A stretch of 64,000 bases of DNA from Zhengitettix transpicula (taxonomy: Eukaryota > Arthropoda > Insecta > Orthoptera > Tetrigidae), in NCBI GenBank assembly GCA_037074705.1, contig CM073593.1, forward strand, positions 105,981,738 through 106,045,737. Direction: 5' to 3'. Shown here in pieces: positions 1-13,340 of this stretch. The notes under the pieces are model-generated. The model did not search any database, had not been told where the DNA came from, and saw only the letters and a list, made by a program, of their open reading frames with translations. Each line of letters starts with the position of its first letter. The first letter of the stretch is position 1. The translations under genes and the position numbers were made by a program.

Positions 1-3000
1 AAAGTAATAACAAATGATAAGAAGTTTACAAAATTACCAAACCTCCAAGTTCCAAACCATCTTATTAATTAAATCAATTAATTAAAATAAGACGACGTTT
101 ACAAAAGAAAAATTGGAATTTCTTAAAATTACTGACCAAAATTAATTATAATAAAGTAATAACAAATGATACGAAGTTTACAAAATTACCAAACCTAGTT
201 TCAAAATAATCTTATTAATACCATTAATTAACTAAAATAAGACGACGTTTACAAATTAAAAATTGGAATTTCTTAAAATTACTGACCAAAATTAATTATA
301 ATAAAGTAATAACAAATGATACGAAGTTTACAAAATTACCAAACCTCCAAGTTCCAAACCATCTTATTAATTAAATTAATTAATTAAAATAAGACGACGT
401 TTACAAATGAAAAATTGGAATTTCTTAAAATTACAGACCAAAATTAATTATAATAAAATAATAACAAATGATACGAAGTTTGCAAAATTACCAAACCTCC
501 AAGTTTCCAACCATCTTATTAATACCAATAATTAACTAAAATAAGACGACGTTTACAATTTAAAAATTGTAATTTCTTAAAATTACTGACCAAAATTAAT
601 TATAATAAAGTAATAACAAATGATACGAAGTTTACAAAATTACCAAACCTCCAAGTTTCAAACCATCTTATTAATTAAATTAATTAATTAAAATAAGACG
701 ACGTTTACAAAAGAAAAATTGGAATTTCTTAAAATTACTGACCAAAATTAATTATAATAAAGTAATAACAAATGATACGAAGTTTACAAAATTACCAAAC
801 CTAGTTTCAAAATAATCTTATTAATACCATTAATTAACTAAAATAAGACGACGTTTACAAATTAAAAATTGGAATTTCTTAAAATTACTGACCAAAATTA
901 ATTATAATATAGTAATAACAAATGATACGAAGTTTACAAAATTACCAAACTTCCTAGTTTCAAACCATCTTATTAATACCAATAATTAACTAAAATAAGA
1001 CGGCGTTTACAAAATTAAAAATTGTAATTTCTTAAAATTACTGACCAAAATTAATTATAATAAAGTAATAACAAATGATACGAAGGTTACCAAATTACCA
1101 AACCTCCAAGTTCAAAACCATCTTATTAATTTAATTAATTAATTAAAATAAGACGACGTTTACAAATGAAAAATTGGAATTTCTTAAAATTACAGACCTA
1201 AATTAATTATAATAAAGTAATAACAAATGATACGAAGTTTACAAAATTACCAAAAATCCAAGTTCCAAACCATCTTATTAATACAGATAATTAACTAAAA
1301 TAAGACGACGTTTACAAATGAAAAATTGAAATTTCTTAAAATTACAGACCTAAATTAATTATAATAAAGTAATAACAAATGATACGAAGTTTACAAAATT
1401 ACCAAACCTCCAAGTTTCAAACCATCTTATTAATACCAATAATTAACTAAAATAAGACGACGTTTACAAATTAAAAATTGTAATTTCTTAAAATTACTGA
1501 CCAAAATTATAATAAAGTAATAACAAATGATACGAAGTTTACAAAATTACCAAACCTCAAAGTTCCAAACCATCTTATTAATACAAATAATTAATTAAAA
1601 TAAGACGACGTTTACAAATGAAAAATTGGAATTTCTTAAAATTACATACCTTAATTAATTATAATAAAGTAATAACAAATGTTACGAGGTATACAAAATT
1701 ACCAAACTCCAAGATTCGATCCATCTTATTAAAACAATTAATTTCTCTAAACAAAACGAAGATTCTAGAATTAAAATTGGATATTCTTAAAATTACTGAA
1801 CAAAATTTTTTAAAAAAAAGTAAAAACAAATGATGCCAAGTTAACAAAATTAAAAAACAACCAAGATTCAATCCATACTATTAATTCAATTAATTACTAT
1901 AAATAACACGTTTCTATAACAAAAATAGGAATTTCTTAAAATATAAGGCCTAAATTAATTCTAATAAAGTAATAACAAATAATAACAAGTTTACAAAATT
2001 ACAAAACCTCCAGGTTTTCAAACCATGTTATTAATACAATTAATTAATTAAAATAAGCGACGTTTACAAATGAAAAATTGGAATTTCGTAAAATTACAGA
2101 TCTAAAATAATTATAATAAAGTAATAACAAATGATACGAAGTTTACAAAATTACCAAACCTCCAAGATTCAAACCATCTTATTAATACCAATAATTAACT
2201 AAAATAAGACGACGTTTACAATTTAAAAATTGTAATTTCTTAAAATTACTGACCAAAATTAATTATAATAAAGTAATAACAAATGATACGAAGTTTACAA
2301 AATTACCAAACCTCCAAGTTTCAAACCATCTTATTAATTAAATTAATTAATTAAAATAAGACGACGTTTACAAATGAAAAATTGGAATTTCTTAAAATTA
2401 CAGACCAAAATTAATTATAATAAAATAATAACAAATGATACGAAGTTTGCAAAATTACCAAACCTCCAAGTTTCCAACCATCTTATTAATACCAATAATT
2501 AACTAAAATAAGACGACGTTTACAATTTAAAAATTGTAATTTCTTAAAATTACTGACCAAAATTAATTATAATAAAGTAATAACAAATGATACGAAGTTT
2601 ACAAAATTACCAAACCTCCAAGTTTCAAACCATCTTATTAATTAAATTAATTAATTAAAATAAGACGACGTTTACAAATGAAAAATTGGAATTTCTTAAA
2701 ATTACAGACCTAAATTAATTATAATAAAGTAATAACAAATGATACGAAGTTTACAAAATTACCAAACCTCCAAGTTTCAAACCATCTTATTAATACAATT
2801 AATTAAAATAAGACGACGTTTACAAATGAAAAATTGGAATTTCTTAAAATTACAGACCTAAAATAATTATAATAAAGTAATAACAAATGATACGAAGTTT
2901 ACAAAATTACCAAACCTCCAAGTTTCAAACCATCTTTATAATACAAATAATTAATTAAAATAAGACGACGTTTACAAATGAAAAATTGGAATTTCTTAAA

Positions 3001-6000
3001 ATTACAGACCAAAATTAATTATAATAAAATAATAACATATGATACGAAGTTTGCAAAATTACCAAACCTCCAAGTTTCAAACCATCTTATTAATACAATA
3101 AATTAATTAAAATAAGACGACGTTTACAAATGAAAAATTGGAATTTCTTAAAATTACTGACCAAAATTAATTATAATAAAGTAATAACAAATGATACGAA
3201 GTTTAAAAAATTACCAAACCTCCAAGTTTCAAACCATCTTATTAATACAAATAATTAACTAAAATAAGACGACGTTTACAAATTAAAAAACTGTAATTTG
3301 TTAAAATTACAGACCAAAATTAATTATAATAAAGTAAAAACAAATGATACTAAGTTTGCAAAATTACCAAACCTCCAAGTTTCAAACCATCTTATTACTA
3401 CAAATAATTAACTAAAATAAGACGACGTTTACAAATTAAAAATTGGAATTTCTTAAAATTACTGACCAAAAATAATTATAATAAAGTAATAACAAATGAT
3501 ACGAAGTTTACAAAATTACCAAACCTCCAAGTTTCAAACCATCTTATTAATACAATTAATTAAAATAAGACGACGTTTACAAATGAAAAATTGGAATTTC
3601 TTAAAATTACAGACCTAAAATAATTATAATAAAGTAATAACAAATGATACGAAGTTTACAAAATTACCAAACCTCCAAGTTTCAAACCATCTTTATAATA
3701 CAAATAATTAATTAAAATAAGACGACGTTTACAAATGAAAAATTGGAATTTCTTAAAATTACAGACCAAAATTAATTATAATAAAATAATAACATATGAT
3801 ACGAAGTTTGCAAAATTACCAAACCTCCAAGTTTCAAACCATCTTATTAATACAATAAATTAATTAAAATAAGACGACGTTTACAAATGAAAAATTGGAA
3901 TTTCTTAAAATTACTGACCAAAATTAATTATAATAAAGTAATAACAAATGATACGAAGTTTAAAAAATTACCAAACCTCCAAGTTTCAAACCATCTTATT
4001 AATTCAATTAATTAATTAAAATAAGACGACGTTTACAAATGAAACATTGGAATTTCTTAAAATAACTAAACAAAATTATTTAAAATAAAGTAATAACAAA
4101 TGATACGAAGTATACAAAATTACCAAACCTCCAAGTTTCAAACCATCTCTTTTAATACAAATAATTAACTAAAATAAGACGACGTTTACAAATTAAAAAA
4201 TTGTAATTTGTTAAAATTACAGACCAAAATTAATTATAATAAAGTAAAAACAAATGATACTAAGTTTGCAAAATTACCAAACCTCCAAGTTTCAAACCAT
4301 CTTATTACTACAAATAATTAACTAAAATAAGACGACGTTTACAAATTAAAAATTGGAATTTCTTAAAATTACTGACCAAAAATAATTATAATAAAGTAAT
4401 AACAAATGATACGAAGTTTACAAAATTACCAAACCTAGTTTCAAACCATCTTATTAATACCAATAATTAACTAAAATAAGACGACGTTTACAAATTAAAA
4501 ATTGTAATTTCTTAAAATTACTGACCAAAATTAATTATAATAAAGTAATAACAAATGATACGAAGTTTACAAAATTACCAAACCTCCAAGTTCCAAACCA
4601 TCTTATTAATTAAATTAATTAATTAAAATAAGACGACGTTTACAAATGAAAAATTGGAATTTCTTAAAATTACAGACCTAAATTAATTATAATAAAGTAA
4701 TAACAAATGATACGAAGTTTACAAAATTACCAAACCTCCAAGTTTCAAACCATCTTATTAATACCAATAATTAACTAAAATAAAACGACGTTTACAAATG
4801 AAAAATTGGAATTTCTTAAAATTACAGACCAAAATTAATTATAATAAAGTAATGACAAATGATACGAAGTTTACAAAATTACCAAACCTCCAAGTTTCAA
4901 ACCATCTTTATAATACAAATAATTAATTAAAATAAGACGACGTTTTAAAATGAAAAATTGGAATTTCTTAAAATTACAGACCAAAATTAATTATAATAAA
5001 GTAATAACAAATGATACGAAGTTTACAAAATTACCAAACCTCCAAGTTCCAAACCGTCTTATTAATACAAATAATTAACTAAAATAAGACGACGTTTACA
5101 AATTAAAAAATTGTAATTTGTTAAAATTACAGACCAAAATTAATTATAATAAAGTAATAACAAATGATACGAAGTTTACAAAATTACCAAACCTCCAAGT
5201 TTCAAACCATCTTTATAATACAAATAATTAATTAAAATAAGACGACGTTTTAAAATGAAAAATTGGAATTTCTTAAAATTACAGACCAAAGTTAATTATA
5301 ATAAAATAATAACAAATGATACGAAGTTTGCAAAATTACCAAACCTCCAACCAAATTTCAAACCATCTTATTAATACCATTAATTAACTAAAATAAGACG
5401 ACGTTTACAAATTAAAAATTGGAATTTCTTAAAATTACTGACAAAAATTAATTATAATAAAGTAATAACAAATGATACGAAGTTTACAAAATTACCAAAC
5501 CTAGTTTCAAACCATCTTATTAATACCAGTAATTAACTAAAATAAGACGACGTTTACAAATTAAAAATTGTAATTTTTTAAAATTACTGACCAAAATTAA
5601 TTATAATAAAGTAATAACAAATGATACGAAGTTTACAAAATTACCAAACCTCCAAGTTTAAATCCATCTTATTAATACAATAAATTAATTAAAATAAGAC
5701 GACGTTTACAAATGAAAAATTGGAATTTCTTAAAATTACTGACCAAAATTAATTATAATAAAGTAATAACAAATGATACGAAGTTTACAAAATTACCAAA
5801 CCTAGTTTCAAACCATCTTATTAATACCAATAATTAACTAAAATAAGACGACGTTTAGAAATTAAAAATTGTAATTTCTTAAAATTACTGACCAAAATTA
5901 ATTATAATAAAGTAATGACAAATGATACGAAGTTTACAAAATTACCAAACCTCCAAGTTCCAAACCGTCTTATTAATACAAATAATTAACTAAAATAAGA

Positions 6001-6725
6001 CGACGTTTACAAATTAAAAAATTGTAATTTGTTAAAATTACAGACCAAAATTAATTATAATAAAGTAATAACAAATGATACGAAGTTTACAAAATTACCA
6101 AACCTCCAAGTTTCAAACCATCTTATTAATACAAATAATTAATTAAAATAAGTCGACGTTTACAAATGAAAAATTGGAATTTCTTAAAATTACAGACCAA
6201 AATTAATTATAATAAAATAATAACAAATGATACGAAGTTTGCAAAATTACCAAACCTCCAACCAAATTTCAAACCATCTTATTAATACCAATAATTAACT
6301 AAAATAAGACGACGTTTACAAATTAAAAATTGGAATATCTTAAAATTACTGACCAAAATTAATTATAATAAAGTAATAACAAATGATACGAAGTTTACAA
6401 AATTACCAAACCTCCTAGTTTCAAACCATCTTATTAATACCAATAATTAACTAAAATAAGACGACGTCTACAAATTAAAAATTGTAATTTCTTAAACTTA
6501 CTGACCAAAATTAATTATAATAAAGTAATAACAAATGATACGAAGTTTACCTAATTACCAAACCTAGTTTCAAACCATCTTATTAATACCAATAATTAAC
6601 TAAAATAAGACGACGTTTACAAATGAAAAATTGTAATTTCTTAAAATTACTGACCAAAATTAATTTTAATAAAGTAATAACAAATGATACGAAGTTTACA
6701 AAGTTACCAAACTTCTAAATTTTGA
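1..6725. repeat. Satellite A, ~152-bp monomers, ~44 copies
   Basis: Head-to-tail AT-rich monomers. The landmark GACGACGTTTACAA recurs at 91, 241, 393, 545, 697, 847, 999, 1152 and 1304 and so on, giving a period of 150-153 bp. Each monomer also carries AAATTACCAAACC and AACAAATGATACGAAG. Two monomer subtypes differ in the spacer before the landmark (AATTAATTAATT versus ACCAATAATTAAC) and often alternate, suggesting a dimeric sub-period. Copies at about 1,680-1,900 are more diverged. Open frames of about 70 codons here (for example 1,618-1,833) are by-products of low GC and are not genes. Array start lies outside the window. Confidence 0.97.
2700..4010. repeat. Higher-order repeat inside satellite A (~758 bp, five monomers)
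   Basis: Private variants recur about 758 bp apart: CATCTTTATAATAC at about 2,931 and 3,689; AATAACATATGATACG at about 3,032 and 3,790; GTTTAAAAAATTACC at about 3,200 and 3,957. This spacing is five monomers and shows a recent block duplication inside the array. The same CATCTTTATA variant reappears at about 4,903 and 5,209. Confidence 0.75.
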
Positions 6726-7890
6726 AACTATTTAATGATACAATTTAATAATTTAAATACGGTTTTTCTCCTTTTAAAATTGGAATATTATTAAGTTTCT
6801 GTGTAATAATAAGATAATAATAAAGAAAATATATTAATTTAAAATTTACGAAACTATAGGTTTGAAACTTGTACATGAATACAGCAAAATACTTTGAACA
6901 ATACAACATTTCTGCTGCAAAAATTTTAAATTCTCTAAGAAACATGTTAATAACAAATGTAACAGCAAATGACATGACGTTAAAAAAAATTACGAAATTA
7001 TAGGTCTGTAATTTTTACATGAATACAACGAAATACTTTGAACAATACAACATTTCTGCTACAAAAATTTTAAATTCTCTAAGAAACGTGTTAATAACAA
7101 ATGTAACAGCAAATGACATGACCTTAAAAAAAATTACGAAATTATAGGTCTGTAATTTTTACATGAATACAACAAAATACTTTGAACAATACAACATTTT
7201 TGAAACAAACATTGGAAATTCTTTACTTTACTGGTTAACAACAATTATAACAACATTAAACAAATTACATGACGATAAAAAAATTACCATACCTATAGGT
7301 TTGAAACTTTTACTTGAATACAACAAATTACTTTGAACAATACAACATTTCAGCAACAAACATTGAAAATTCTTTACGTAATTGGATAATAACAATTATA
7401 ACAGCAATAAACAAATTACATGAAGATAAAAAAATTACCAAAACTACAGGTTTGAAACTTTTACTTGAATACAACAAAATACTTTGAACAATACAACATT
7501 TAAGCAACAAACATTGAAAATTCTTTACGTAACTGGTAATAACAATAGAACAACAATTAACAAATTACATGACGATAAAAAAATTATCAAACCTATAGGT
7601 TTGAAACTTTTACATGAATACAACAAAATACTTTGAATTATACAACATTTTTGCAACAAACATTGAAATTTTTTTACGTTACTGGTTAATAACAATTATA
7701 ACAACATTAAACAAATTACATGACGATAAAAAAATTGCCAAACCTATAGGTTTGAAACTTTTACTTGAATACAACAAATTACTTTGAACAATACAACATT
7801 TCAGCAACAAAAATAGGAATTTATCCAATTAACTGTATAATAACAATTATAATATTATAATTAACAAATGAGATGACGATAAAAAATTAC
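6726..7890. repeat. Satellite C, diverged monomers of the same superfamily
   Basis: The landmark TACATGAAT (or TACTTGAAT) ACAACAAAATACTTTG recurs at about 6,872, 7,016, 7,159, 7,311, 7,462, 7,610 and 7,762, a period of 143-152 bp. Monomers keep the order of satellite A boxes: an ACAACATTTCTG box where A has GACGACGTTTAC, then an AATTGGAATT-like box, then AAAAATTACC...CCTATAGGTTTGAAAC. Copies differ from each other far more than in satellite A, as expected at the edge of a satellite array. Confidence 0.9.
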
Positions 7891-8479
7891 TAAACCTACA
7901 CTTTTAATATATATGTGTGTGTCACTAATATTAAAGTCCTACAGTTAAAAATGGAAATTTAGTGAAAATACGCCCTTTTATAACTTGATAGAAGTGAGTT
8001 TGTGTTGATGAACCTGTGAAATTGCCCTGGTAGCAGAACAGAAACAGTGAGAAAAAAAAATATTTAAAATTAATTAGCAAACGTTACATTAAACGTACAA
8101 GTCGTAAGATTCCTATTTCATTGAGAGTGTTTTATTGAAAATAATTGTGAATATAATGTTACATCAACTGTTTCAAATATTTTTCATTGAAAAGGCCCAA
8201 CATTGTCATTGAGGCAGAGAGATGACATTTTGTATAAAATTGTTGTGTAGATCAGCAAGTAATTTGTTTTGTAAGGTGAAGTAGTTGTGTATAATAAACT
8301 AATTGTTTAATTAATGTTCTTACTTCATCCTCCTTTCATCAGATAATTTCTAATATTAGTTAAGTTTAATTAATTATTTTCATTATATAATTAACGCGTG
8401 GCCAATTAATGCATTCAATTTGATATTTACTTTACTTATTACACTAATACCACCACCGTGAGGAAATTCAAATAAATAA
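7891..8479. other. Non-repetitive spacer between satellite blocks
   Basis: No monomer landmarks are found between about 7,900 and 8,480. The stretch is AT-rich, without an open frame of note or a recognisable element. It ends where monomer-like sequence resumes. Confidence 0.6.
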
Positions 8480-8529
8480 CCATTACTATTACTTATTACA
8501 ATATACACAATAAAATACTTAAAATAATA

Positions 8530-8562
8530 AGCTTCTGCAACGAAAATTGCAATGTCATCAGG
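8530..8562 (-). ncRNA. Decayed hammerhead-like motif inside a satellite monomer
   Basis: On the minus strand the sequence has CTGATGA (8,561-8,555), a three-base spacer, then TGCAA and TTGCA closing a six-base loop as stem II (8,551-8,536), then GAAGC in place of GAAAC. This is the hammerhead order CUGANGA, stem II, GAAA with one core substitution. The neighbouring monomer at 9.1 kb supplies the intact GAAACGUU. Cleavage by this copy is unlikely; its value is as evidence of ancestry. Confidence 0.45.
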
Positions 8563-8800
8563 TTACGGGCTAATAATAATCATAATAAAATAATGAACTT
8601 TTCATAGGAAGTAAAATAAATTATTGAATCCTCCATGTTGCAAACCTGTACATGTATACAACAAAGTACATAAAAGAATCCGACGTTTCTGCAAAAAAAA
8701 ATTGGAGTTCCATTAGGTTAAAGACTAATAATAATCATAATAAAATAAACATTTGATAGTAATCAAAATAAGTTATCCAAACCTCCATGTTGCAAACCTG

Positions 8801-8804
<4 letters not shown>

Positions 8805-8858
<54 letters not shown>

Positions 8859-8934
8859 ACCACAACCACACAGACACAGACACACACACACACACTCAGG
8901 CACACACAACCACACACACACACACACACAACCA

Positions 8935-8965
<31 letters not shown>

Positions 8966-8972
8966 CCACACA
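8805..8972. repeat. (TA)n then (CA)n compound microsatellite
   Basis: About 22 TA units run from 8,805 to 8,848, followed to 8,972 by CA-rich repeats broken by AACC, GAC and CTCAGG interruptions. Four overlapping open frames here (cysteine/valine or tyrosine/isoleucine runs) are translation artefacts of the repeat. Confidence 0.98.
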
Positions 8973-9097
8973 AAGTACTTAAAATAGCAAGTCTCTGCAA
9001 AAAAAATTGAATTTTATTAGGTTACATTCCAATAATAAAATATTAAATCCTCCATGTTGCAAACTTGTACATGTATACAATAAAGAACATAAAATAA

Positions 9098-9136
9098 TAC
9101 AACGTTTCTGCAAAAAAAGTTGCATTATTACCAGGT
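9098..9136 (-). ncRNA. Decayed hammerhead-like motif, second satellite monomer
   Basis: The minus strand reads CCTGGTAA (core CTGATGA changed at two or three positions), then TGCAA and TTGCA closing a T-rich loop as stem II (9,124-9,109), then an intact GAAACGTTGTA. Stem II arms are identical to those of the monomer at 8.5 kb, so the motif is a property of the monomer family rather than chance. Confidence 0.45.
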
Positions 9137-9190
9137 TACAAACTAATAACAATTAAATTATTATAATACCAACATAATACCATGTTAAAT

Positions 9191-11475
9191 AAATGAATCT
9201 TTACCTGTTTTACCACAATAGGCCAGTACATAAGAAGAGCAAGTTAGAGCTGACCCGTAGTCGAGTAAATTTTTCATTCCTGTTCGTTAATGATCTGTGA
9301 GGTAACTACAACAAAAATATTTCCAATATTACCACATTTAACAAAAAAATTATTGGAGCTTTACCCTTTGTTATACCAAAATAGGCCATTATAATAATAT
9401 AACAAGCTAGAACTGACCCCATAGGCAAGGAAATTTTTCATTACTTTTCATAAAGTATCTTCAAGTTAAATAAATCAATAATTATATTTAACCAACTTCA
9501 ACAAATAATTATTTTTTTTACCCTTTGTTATACCAAAATAGGCCATTATAATAATATAACAAGTTATACCTGACTCGTAGATGGCTAAATTTTTCTTTCC
9601 TGTTCCTTAATATTCTGTAAAGTAAATACAACAAATTATTTTAATATCAACACGTGTAACAAAGAATTATTGGATCTTTACCTGTTATACCAAAATAGGC
9701 TAGTATGAGAATGTAACAAGTTCAAATCTGCCCGTTAAGAAACGGTAAATAAATTTTTAAAAATATAATTACAATTTAAAGTTGTTTCAACAATTAACTT
9801 TTTGGAATTTTACCTGGTATTAGACCAAAAAAAAGCTAGTAAAATATAAGTTACGACTGTTCCATGGTTAAATAAATTATTAAAATCTGTTCGTTAAGAA
9901 TCAGAAGATAAATATAACAAAATAATTTTAATATCAAGTCGTTTCAACAACAAATTATTGGATTTTTAACTGGTATTAGACCAAAATAGGATAGTATAAT
10001 AATAAAGTAAGATAGAAACTAATATAGAACGTTAAATAAATATTTCAAACCTGTTTAGAATCTGAAAATAAATACAACAAAATTAATCTTAATATTACGG
10101 TCGTTTCGACAACAAATTATTGGAATTTTACCTGGTATTAGACCAAAAAAAGCTATTATAATAGAATAAGTTATGACTGTTCCATGGTTAAATAAATTAT
10201 TAAATTCTGTCCGTTAAGAATCAGAAGATATAATAAAAAATAATTTAAAAATCAAGTCGTTTCGACAACAAATTATTGGAATTTTACCAGGTATTAGATC
10301 AAAATAGGACAGTATATTAATATAATATGATAAAACTAATATAGAACGATAAATAAATATTTCAAACCTGTTTAGAATCTGAAAATAAATACAACAAAAT
10401 TAATCTTAATATTACGGTCGTTTCGACAACAAATTATTGGAATTTTACCTGGTATTAGACCAAAAAAGCTATTATAATAGAATAAGTTACGACTGTTCCA
10501 TGGTTAAATAAATTATTAAAATCTGTTCGTTAAGAATCAGAAGATAAATATAACAAAATAATTTTAATATCAAGTCGTTTCAACAACAAATTATTGGAAT
10601 TTTAACTGGTATTAGACCAAAATAGGATAGTAAAATAATAAAGAAAGATAGAAACTAATATAGAACGTTAAATAAATATTTCAAACCTGTTTAGAATCTG
10701 AAAATAAATACAACAAAATTAATCTTAATATTACGGTCGTTTCGACGACAAATTATTGGAATTTTACCTGGTATTAGACCAAAAAAAGCTAATATAATAA
10801 AATGAGTTAGGACTGTTCCATGGTTAAATAAATTATTAAATTCTGTCCGTTAAGAATCTGAAGATATAATAAAAAATTTAAAAATCAAGTCGTTTCGACA
10901 ACAAATTATTGGAATTTTAACTGGTATTAGATCAAAATAGGACAGTATATTAATATAATAAGATAAAACTAATATAGAACGTTAAATAAATACTTCAAAC
11001 CTGTTTAGAATCTGAAAATAAATATAACAAAATTAATCTTAATATTACGGTGGTTTCGACGACAAATTATTGGAATTTTACCTGGTATTAGACCAAAATA
11101 GGATAGTATAATAATAAAGTAAGGTAGAAACTAATATAGAACGTTAAATAAATACTTCAAACCTGTTTAGAATCTGAAAATAAATACAACAAAATTAATC
11201 TTAATATTACGGTCGTTTCGACAACCAATTATTGGAATTTTACCTGGTATTAGACCAAAAAAAGCTATTATAATAGTGTAAGTTATGACTGTTTCATGGT
11301 TAAATAAATTATTAAATTCTGTCCGTTAAGAATCTGAAGATATAATAAAAAATTTAAAAATCAAGTCGTTTCGACAACAAATTATTGGAATTTTAACTGT
11401 TATCAGATCAATATAGGATAGTGTATCAATATAATAAGATAAAACTAATATAGAACGTTAAATAAATTTTTCTTA
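9191..11475. repeat. Satellite D, 150-165-bp monomers
   Basis: From about 10,100 the landmark GGTCGTTTCGAC recurs roughly every 150-165 bp (about 10,100, 10,257, 10,419, 10,738 and onward to about 11,370). It is followed by AACAAATTATTGGAATTTTACC(A/T)GGTATTAGA, and by TTAAATAAAT(A/T)(T/C)TTCAAACCTG at the far end. Copies from 9,190 to 9,780 are older. Box order matches satellites A-C. On the minus strand the landmark reads GTCGAAACGACC, again containing GAAACG. Copies alternate between two subtypes, giving a partial dimeric pattern. Confidence 0.9.
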
Positions 11476-11910
11476 CCTGTTGGTTAATAAACTGTAACTG
11501 TGCATCGGATGCACTGTACTGAAACAAACGCGTCTCACCTGCGATCCACCTACTACTAGCATCGCAGACGGCAACTCCAAAGAGTAAAACCCTGCACTGT
11601 GCTCAGAATCTTTATGAACGTGTATTGCTTTACGGGATAACACCTTTGTCTCATCGAGTAAAGCCATACAGTTCACTTGATTTTGAGCCAGTTACAATGT
11701 AACATTGAAAAAGAAAATATTTTAAAAAGTGTCTTTCCGGTGAGACGCCCCAAAATCCTGAGTCTTCTACCAACCTTGTGAATCCAACGTGCGGGAGATC
11801 CAAATTGCGCAGGTCGTGTGTGGTGTCAGAGACACGCACTGAAGCTCTCGTGGATTTGAGAAAAGGGGTTGCCTGTAGTGATTGTAACGGGACGTTTCGA
11901 ATAATAATAA
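11476..11910. other. Moderate-GC junction sequence between arrays
   Basis: Satellite D stops at about 11,475. The following 430 bases are less AT-rich and contain no tandem landmark. Two short minus-strand open frames (67 and 92 codons) show no recognisable domain. I see no gene here. Confidence 0.5.
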
Positions 11911-12165
11911 TAAAATAAGAAAGAATCAAATGAAAAACAAAGCTAATATACTTGAAAAAATCTGAATGTTATTAGTTTTAAATAAAGAGCTTAAGGCTTT
12001 GATATTACGTTAATAATTGATTGAATAAAATATGAACATTAATAAAAATCAAATGAAAACAAAGCTAATATACTTGAAAAATCTGAATGTTATTAGTTTT
12101 AAATAAAGCGCTTAAGGCTTGGATATTACGTTAATGATTGATTTAATAAAATAAGGGCATTAATA
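11911..12165. repeat. Pair of ~125-bp direct repeats
   Basis: The boxes AAAGCTAATATACTTGAAAA and TTAGTTTTAAATAAAG recur about 120-125 bp apart, followed each time by CTTAAGGCTT and ATTACGTTAAT. The same ATTACGTTAATAATTGATT box is found in the array units further right, so these are partial units of the ~887-bp array. Confidence 0.8.
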
Positions 12166-13340
12166 AATTAATCTTTTAGTTACGGGAGGGATTATTGGGG
12201 GGGGGGGGGCTGGTGACGTCAGGAGCCGCTACAGAGACTCGCTCTGCAGCTCCCATGCAGCAGGTGCACTGAGGATCTCCGGCGTCATTGCACGATCACG
12301 TGCAACACACAAAAATTCAATTTCACCTACCTAAAAAAAATAAAAAATACACGCATTAATACGTCATAGCGCAACGAATAATCTAGAAAAAAATTCATGT
12401 ATATTGCTATATGAAAAACAAATAAATCACACGAGGTACTGCACTTAAAAAAAAATCAGAATGATGATAGGTTTAAATGAAGCACTTGTGAGAAATATAT
12501 TACGAGAATAATTGATTAATTTAACTACAGGTGTTATTACAGCATTATGAAAGAAACAAACTTGATAAATTATTTACTATATTTCTATATGGAAATGAAT
12601 AAAACACACAAGGTATGGAAATTTATACAAAAAACCGTTAATTTGTTAGGCACGAATCGGTCACAAAATATAGAAAACAATCAATTGCGACAACAAAAAG
12701 GGGGGGCAGCATACTACGTTCATAAATAAGTCTACACATACCTTGCGCTGCCCACGAGAGCACTGCCCGGACGGTCACTGCACGATCCACTGGAACATCC
12801 AAACCAACCTAATAAAAATAATAAAAAAACGCATTAATACGTCATAGTGAAATGAATTATCTAGAAAAAGAAATGAAACTATATTGCCATATGAAGGACA
12901 AATGGAACACATGAGGTACTGCACGTAAAAAAAATCAGAATGATGTAAGGTTTAAATTAAGCACTTATTGCAAATATATAACGTTAATAATTGATTAAAT
13001 TAGATACTGTTATAAGGTGAGCATTGGGAAAGAAACTACCTTGGAAAATATGTACTTGCTATATTTCAATATCGAAATAAATAAAACACAGAGGAAGGGA
13101 AATTAAAAAAAAAAGGTAATTTGTTAGGCACGACTCAGTATCAAAATAGAGGGAACGATCAAATGCAACATTTACGGCTTGCGTATCACGATCATACGTA
13201 AATGGATAAAAAAAGGCGGGTAAAACGTAATAATAAAATAAATTACATAAACCCAGATTAAAATTAAACAAGAATGCGATTGGAATCATAAAATAGTTGG
13301 TTAGGTCTTAATCTGTTACATACAATGCGACACGGTCAAC
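12166..13340. repeat. Diverged left units of the ~887-bp array
   Basis: Shares boxes with the better preserved units to the right: GACGTCA...CTACAGAGACTCGCTCT (about 12,215), CGCATTAATACGTCATAG (twice), AATTTGTTAGGCACGA (twice) and TACGTTCATAAATAAGTC (about 12,716). Spacing between copies here is about 0.5 kb, so sub-unit duplications or deletions occurred. A short G-run lies at about 12,197. The 60-codon frame at 12,547 and the minus-strand frame at 13,059-13,289 are not conserved between units and are not called as genes. Confidence 0.75.

Larger units (their letters stand above)
8480..9190. repeat. Satellite B monomers interrupted by a compound microsatellite
   Basis: Three to four monomers with CTCCATGTTGCAAAC, TGTACATGTATACAA and ACGTTTCTGCAAAAAAA boxes, for example at about 8,640-8,790 and 9,050-9,180. 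They align box by box with satellites A and C. These copies show the box ACGTTTCTGC intact. Read on the minus strand it is GCAGAAACGT, the 3' half of a hammerhead-like motif (see 8,530-8,562 and 9,098-9,136). Confidence 0.85.

Noticed and set aside
1..6725. Mitochondrial control region or AT-rich plasmid DNA
   Set aside because: A 152-bp head-to-tail satellite continuous with nuclear transposons; no mitochondrial genes nearby.
8735..9010. Four overlapping open frames of 66-85 codons
   Set aside because: They translate a TA/CA microsatellite and contain only Tyr/Ile, Cys/Val or His/Thr runs.
11880..11905. GACGTTTCGAA as a minus-strand hammerhead 3' half
   Set aside because: No CTGANGA or stem II accompanies it.
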